Assembly (NCBI GenBank): GCA_023429855.1 | Contig: JAEZDB010000198.1 | Coordinates: forward strand, 1 to 7,901 | Direction: 5' to 3' | DNA from: Actinomycetes bacterium | GTDB taxonomy: Bacteria > Actinomycetota > Thermoleophilia > Solirubrobacterales > Solirubrobacteraceae | DNA length: 7,901 nucleotides | Part shown: piece after piece, positions 4,504 through 7,901 of the stretch | Position numbering within the stretch: position 1 is the first letter of the stretch | Layout: the number at the start of each line of letters is the position of its first letter | Notes under the pieces: generated by a model | Databases searched by the model: none | What the model was told of the DNA's origin: nothing | The model's input: the letters and a program-made list of their open reading frames with translations, nothing else | Made by a program: the position numbers and the translations under genes

Positions 4504-4515
4504 GGTGTGCACACC
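4504..4515. repeat. perfect 12-bp palindrome in the acyltransferase leader
   Basis: GGTGTGCACACC is its own reverse complement and lies between the rhodanese stop and the preferred acyltransferase start. It is followed by GTTCG-GGT-CGAAC (4519-4531), a second short inverted repeat. It could be a regulator site or part of a weak terminator for the rhodanese transcript. The nature of the site cannot be settled by reading. Confidence 0.35.
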
Positions 4516-4569
4516 CGTGTTCGGGTCGAACCGGGGTCGCTTCGCTGCGGAGTGCGTAAGCCTGAATTT

Positions 4570-5751
4570 ATGAACGCGACGAGCAGGGCCCACGGCCTCG
4601 ACGGCCTTCGCGGCCTCGCTGCGGCCGCCGTCGTGCTGCTGCACGTGTGGATGTTCAGCGGCGCCCACCAGCCGTGGCAGCCCGACCGGCTCGACACGAT
4701 CGTCGGCTCGATGGGCCTGGCGGTGATGCTGTTCTTCGTGCTCTCCGGCGTGCTGATCGCCTCGCCGTGGGTCCGCGCCAGCACCCCCGGCGCGGCGACG
4801 CCGTCGCTGCGCCGCTACGCCCGGCGGCGCGCCGCGCGCATCGTCCCCGGCTACGCGGCGTGCGTCCTCGTCGCCTATGTCCTGATGCGCGCGATCGAGC
4901 ACCCGCACGCGATCACGGCGTCGCAGCTGCCCGCCTTCCTGCTCTTCGCCCAGAACCAGTTCGAAGCCACAACCGGCCAGCTCAACCCGCCGCTGTGGTC
5001 GCTGAGCATCGAAGCGACGTTCTACCTCGCGATGCCGCTCATTGGGCTCGCGCTGATCGGCGCTCTGCGCCGCTCGGGCACCCGCGGCGCACTCGTGATC
5101 TGCGCGCTGCTTGCGGCAGCCGGGCTCGCATGGAACACGATGGTCTTCGGCCGCGGCGAGCCGGCTACGCTGGCCGCCTCGCTCCCAACCTTTCTGCCGA
5201 TCTTCGCGTGCGGGATCGCCGCGGCCGTGGCCCTGCAGCGCCATCAGACGACGCGCCTAGCTCGCGTCGTCCTGCTCCTCGGCGGGAGTGCGCTCGTGAT
5301 CGCCAACGGCTGGTGGCACGCCGACGGCACGGGCTGGCTCGGGCATGTGGTCCGCGACCTCCCGGCCGGCGTCGGATTCGCGATGGTCGTCGTCGCCGTG
5401 GCGCAAGGCCCGGCGCACCTGCTCGGCTCGGCGCCGATGCGGCGCCTGGGCGACTACTCGTTCGGCGTCTACCTCTGGCACATGCCGGTGATCTACGTGC
5501 TGCGCCACCAGGACCGCTGGCCCGATTCACCGTGGCAGGCGTTCGCGGTCGTCCTCGCGATCGCCGTCGCGGTCGGCGCTGCCAGCTGGTACCTGCTCGA
5601 GCGGCCGATCATGAACTGGGCGGCGCGCCCGCAGGCGACCAAACCCGACCCGGTGCCCACCATCGACACCGACAACGACGACACAGCGTCGCCGGCAAGA
5701 ACTGCGCCGTCGGCGACGAACGCCGCCAAGGTCGCCACCGCGCACGGCTGA
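4570..5751 (+). CDS. acyltransferase family 3 integral membrane protein (OafA/YrhL-like), 393 aa
   Basis: This protein is likely to transfer an acyl group, often acetyl, across the membrane to a surface sugar, glycolipid or antibiotic-like substrate. The substrate cannot be read from the sequence. About ten hydrophobic helices are visible. Signature motifs are in order: LDGLRGLAAAAVVLLH (10-25, with R13 and catalytic-type His25), FFVLSGVLI (55-63), RRAARIVP (86-93), LWSLSIEATFYL (142-153, with E148), DYSFGVYLWHMP (295-306) and YLLERP (341-346). The last 45 residues are Pro/Thr/Asp/Ala-rich and probably a disordered cytoplasmic tail. The frame is open to GTG 4468, but the 34 extra residues are Arg/Gly-rich and precede the conserved N-terminus, so the ATG at 4570 is preferred. 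No ribosome binding site is seen, and TAAGCC lies 7 nt upstream, hinting at a leaderless mRNA. Codons are strongly GC-ending. Confidence 0.9.
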   Translation: MNATSRAHGLDGLRGLAAAAVVLLHVWMFSGAHQPWQPDRLDTIVGSMGLAVMLFFVLSGVLIASPWVRASTPGAATPSLRRYARRRAARIVPGYAACVLVAYVLMRAIEHPHAITASQLPAFLLFAQNQFEATTGQLNPPLWSLSIEATFYLAMPLIGLALIGALRRSGTRGALVICALLAAAGLAWNTMVFGRGEPATLAASLPTFLPIFACGIAAAVALQRHQTTRLARVVLLLGGSALVIANGWWHADGTGWLGHVVRDLPAGVGFAMVVVAVAQGPAHLLGSAPMRRLGDYSFGVYLWHMPVIYVLRHQDRWPDSPWQAFAVVLAIAVAVGAASWYLLERPIMNWAARPQATKPDPVPTIDTDNDDTASPARTAPSATNAAKVATAHG

Positions 5752-5809
5752 CCAGGGGCGCCCCAGCAATCGCGGCCTCGCCACCGCGACCCGTTCACGA
5801 CGCACCGAC

Positions 5810-5822
5810 TAGGGTCGCCCGC
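5810..5822 (+). promoter_or_regulatory. leaderless-type promoter (-10) of the PH-domain gene pair
   Basis: TAGGGT (5810-5815) is followed by exactly 7 nt (CGCCCGC) and the ATG at 5823, with no ribosome binding site. This indicates that the pair is transcribed separately from the acyltransferase gene, whose stop is 71 nt upstream. No convincing -35 is seen. Confidence 0.55.
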
Positions 5823-6317
5823 ATGACCGCCCCTCAGCCGCCGACGCTGCCCGGCGACGCCGAACGCACCCTTCTGCCCGAGCGGGTCGTGGCCTACTGG
5901 CGGGTCAGCAGCGCGCTGCCCGGCGTCCCCTTTACGGTGATCGCGACGCTCGCGGCGTACGCGATGAGCGAGAGCACGGCCGTCACCGCACTGGTCTTCG
6001 CCATCCTCGCCGGCGCCTTGCTCGTCGAGATCGTGTTCATCGCCCCACGGCGCCGCGCGCTTTGGTGGTACGCGATCGGCGACGAGCAGATCGACCTCCA
6101 GCACGGCTGGCTGATCATTCGCCGCACGGTGATCCCGATGACGCGCGTCCAGCACGTGCAGCTCGAGCGCGGCCCAGTCGCCGACCGATTTCGGCTCGCC
6201 GAGCTGAAGATCTTCACGGCTGCCGGATTCGTCAAGATCCCCGCGCTCGACCGCGACGAAGGCAACCGCATCCGCCAGCAGATCGCCGACCTCGCGCGGA
6301 TCGCCGATGACCTCTGA
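5823..6317 (+). CDS. bacterial PH-domain membrane protein, YdbS-like, 164 aa
   Basis: This is a small membrane protein with one bPH_2 (DUF304) domain. After a short polar N-terminus come two adjacent transmembrane helices (about 32-48 and 52-73), followed by the positively charged RRR. The bPH_2 domain spans about 79-155: WWYAIGDEQIDLQHGWLIIR, then VIPMTRVQHVQLERGPVADRF with the typical 'ip..riq.v....g...r..gl' pattern, then KIFTAAGFVKIPAL and a closing helix. This is the YdbS layout. In Bacillus subtilis, the sigma-W-controlled ydbS-ydbT pair is linked to resistance to antimicrobial peptides, and a similar envelope role here is inferred. The ATG has a TAGGGT hexamer 7 nt upstream. The end of the gene overlaps the next start by 11 nt, so the two are cotranscribed and probably form a complex. 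Confidence 0.88.
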   Translation: MTAPQPPTLPGDAERTLLPERVVAYWRVSSALPGVPFTVIATLAAYAMSESTAVTALVFAILAGALLVEIVFIAPRRRALWWYAIGDEQIDLQHGWLIIRRTVIPMTRVQHVQLERGPVADRFRLAELKIFTAAGFVKIPALDRDEGNRIRQQIADLARIADDL

Positions 6318-7899
6318 AGCCGGCGCCGAACCGAACCTGCCGGGCGCTGAGCCAACCGACGCGAACGAGTCACCGCGCGAACCGGAGCTGCGCCGACTGC
6401 ACCCTGCGGCGACGCTGATCGACGCGGCCGGCTTCGTTCGCGCCGCGTTGCTCCCGGTGATCATCGTGATGTTCGGCCAAGGGCTCGTCGTCGGCGTCGC
6501 CGTCACGGGGCTGCTCGTTGCGATCGCTGCTGCGTTCGCGTTCGTCAGCTGGCGGACCGAGGTCTACTTCGTCGCCGATGGCAGCCTCCACCACCGCACC
6601 GGCCTGCTGAACCGCAAGGAGCAGGTCATCCCCGCCACGCGGATCTCCGCGCTCGACACCCAGCGGGGCATCATCCAGCGGATCTTCGGCATCGTCGGCG
6701 TGCAAGTGCAGACTGCGGGCGGCGGTAGCAAGGCCGAGCTCTCGCTCAAGGCCCTCACCTTCGCCGACGCCGAGCAGCTGCGCCTCGAGCTCGGCCACCG
6801 GTCCGCAGCGGCACAGCCCGGTTCGGCGCCCGCGCGTGCACCGCTCGACGCCGACGCCAACTCAGCTGGCGCGTCGCCCACGTTCGCTGGCGCCAAGCCC
6901 ACGGCAGCGGCGCCGGCGTTCTACAGCCCGAACCTGGTCGCGGAGGAGGCGTCCGTCGTCTTCAAGCTCTCGCCGCGCGAGCTGCTCGTCGCGGCGCTCA
7001 CGTCGCCGTCGATCGCGGTCGTCGGCGCCGCCGGCGCGGGCCTCGCCTCCTTCGCGCAGGACGCCGTCCCGCAGTCCTTCACCGACGACCTCGCCGACCG
7101 CGCCGCCGATCTGTCGGTCATGGCGGCCCTGGTGTTCGTCGCCGCGCTGATCGTGGTGGCCGCCGCCGTCTCGATCGCGGGTACCGCACTGCTCTATGGC
7201 GGCTTCACCGTCACCCGCGGCGACGACCGCCTGCGTGTGCGGCGCGGCATCCTGACCGAGCGGGTCGGCACGGTGCCGCTCGACCGGGTCCACGGCGTGC
7301 GGGTGATCGAGTCGCCGCTGCGGCAGCTGCTGGGGTACGCGTCGGTCGAGGTGGAAGTCGCCGCGTACGCCGGGCAGGACGAGGTCGCCCGCACGATCGT
7401 TCCGCTCGTGCGGCGCGCCGAGCTCGCCGAGACCCTCACCCGAATCCTGCCCCGATATACCTGGCCCGAAGAGCCGTTCGTCGGCGTCCCGGCACGGGCT
7501 CGCCGGCGCTTCCTCACGGTTCCCTTGTGCGTCGCCGTGGTGCCCGCGGTTGCACTCGCCGCGGCCCCAATCGGGCTCGGCCGCCTCCTTGCCCTTGCAC
7601 CCCTCGCCTTCGCCGCGATCATCGGCCGCCAGGCGGCCCGCGACGCCGGCTGGCGCCGCGACGCCGGCGTCCTCTCGCTGCGCTGGCGCACGTTCGCCCG
7701 CTACACGGTCGTCGCACCAGAGCACCGCCTGCAGCGCAGCACGACCGCCGCCAATCCGTTTCAGCGCCACGCCGCGCTGGCGACCTTCGCCGTGCGGCTC
7801 TCGAGCGCGCGCGAGGCTGCGGTCAAGCATCTCGATGCCGGCGTCGCGCACGACCTGCTCGGTACTGCAATGACGCACCGATCTCGCGATCGCGTCTGA
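6307..7899 (+). CDS. bacterial PH-domain membrane protein, YdbT-like, 530 aa
   Basis: This is the partner of the preceding YdbS-like protein, with three bPH_2 domains between membrane helix pairs. The N-terminal 40 residues are polar. Helices lie at about 45-62 and 64-80, and bPH_2 no. 1 covers about 83-163 (FVADGSLHHRTGLLNRKEQV, IPATRISALDTQRGIIQRIFG). A low-complexity Ala/Pro linker runs from 165 to 205. A second helix pair lies at about 226-250 and 271-298, then bPH_2 no. 2 at 298-382 (LRVRRGILTERVGTVPLDRVHGVRVIESPLRQLLGY, described in parts as RRGIL, PLDRVHGV and LGYASVEVE). A third pair lies at about 402-421 and 424-440, and bPH_2 no. 3 at 441-520. This is the full YdbT architecture. The ATG lies inside the upstream gene (11-nt overlap), with only a weak GGA before it. 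The stop is two bases before the window end, so the protein is complete. Confidence 0.88.
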   Translation: MTSEAGAEPNLPGAEPTDANESPREPELRRLHPAATLIDAAGFVRAALLPVIIVMFGQGLVVGVAVTGLLVAIAAAFAFVSWRTEVYFVADGSLHHRTGLLNRKEQVIPATRISALDTQRGIIQRIFGIVGVQVQTAGGGSKAELSLKALTFADAEQLRLELGHRSAAAQPGSAPARAPLDADANSAGASPTFAGAKPTAAAPAFYSPNLVAEEASVVFKLSPRELLVAALTSPSIAVVGAAGAGLASFAQDAVPQSFTDDLADRAADLSVMAALVFVAALIVVAAAVSIAGTALLYGGFTVTRGDDRLRVRRGILTERVGTVPLDRVHGVRVIESPLRQLLGYASVEVEVAAYAGQDEVARTIVPLVRRAELAETLTRILPRYTWPEEPFVGVPARARRRFLTVPLCVAVVPAVALAAAPIGLGRLLALAPLAFAAIIGRQAARDAGWRRDAGVLSLRWRTFARYTVVAPEHRLQRSTTAANPFQRHAALATFAVRLSSAREAAVKHLDAGVAHDLLGTAMTHRSRDRV

Positions 7900-7901
7900 A
7901 G

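Noticed and set aside
4177..5244. 355-aa minus-strand frame opposite rhodanese and acyltransferase
   Set aside because: It is antisense to two recognisable families with intact motifs, and its composition (Arg/Gly/His/Asp-rich) is typical of reverse-strand shadows in GC-rich DNA.
4647..5822. Long plus-strand frame extending upstream of the YdbS-like start
   Set aside because: It is a shifted-frame shadow of the acyltransferase gene, with very Arg-rich translation. The real start is the ATG at 5823, directly after a promoter hexamer.
1..7901. CRISPR array, insertion sequence or transposase
   Set aside because: No regularly spaced repeats, no transposase or integrase motif, and no terminal inverted repeats were found on either strand.

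Overview
The window looks like chromosomal DNA of a GC-rich actinobacterium. The evidence is G/C-dominated third codon positions in the right half, tRNA genes without encoded CCA, terminator-like hairpins without T-tracts, and several start codons sitting 6-7 nt after a TAnnnT hexamer, which is the actinobacterial leaderless-transcript layout. A deep-branching class such as Thermoleophilia would fit, but that is only an impression; the sequence does not prove the class.

Left part (1-1090): two small plus-strand genes. One encodes a 129-aa protein of unknown family (119-508) and the other a DUF3024 protein (750-1088). Each has its own leaderless-type promoter. A perfect 11-bp hairpin follows the first gene, and a diverged copy of its right half follows the second. 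Between them lies a short tRNA-like relic.

Middle part (1090-3780) looks accessory. A minus-strand gene (1154-2716) encodes a protein of about 520 aa that I do not recognise. It carries an RHSVAH motif of the HEPN (R-x4-6-H) type and uses noticeably more A/T at third codon positions than the right-hand genes. A compact toxin-antitoxin pair follows: a ribbon-helix-helix antitoxin (3109-3354) and a MazF/PemK toxin (3354-3671). Its promoter and operator-like inverted repeats lie directly upstream. A long hairpin at 3721-3773 separates the pair from the tRNA genes.

tRNA cluster (3781-4109): tRNA-Gly(UCC) and tRNA-Pro(GGG) on the minus strand diverge from a CCA-anticodon (Trp) tRNA on the plus strand. 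The Trp tRNA has a body unlike the textbook bacterial form.

Right part (4142-7899): housekeeping and envelope genes on the plus strand. These are a single-domain rhodanese, a multi-pass acyltransferase-3 membrane protein, and an overlapping pair of bacterial PH-domain membrane proteins of the YdbS/YdbT type. The last pair forms an operon with its own leaderless-type promoter. The acyltransferase and the YdbST-like pair both act on or in the membrane and may serve envelope modification and protection.

I do not see an obviously new multi-gene system. The best leads are the HEPN-motif orphan protein, the unusual tRNA-Trp, and the duplicated downstream element.
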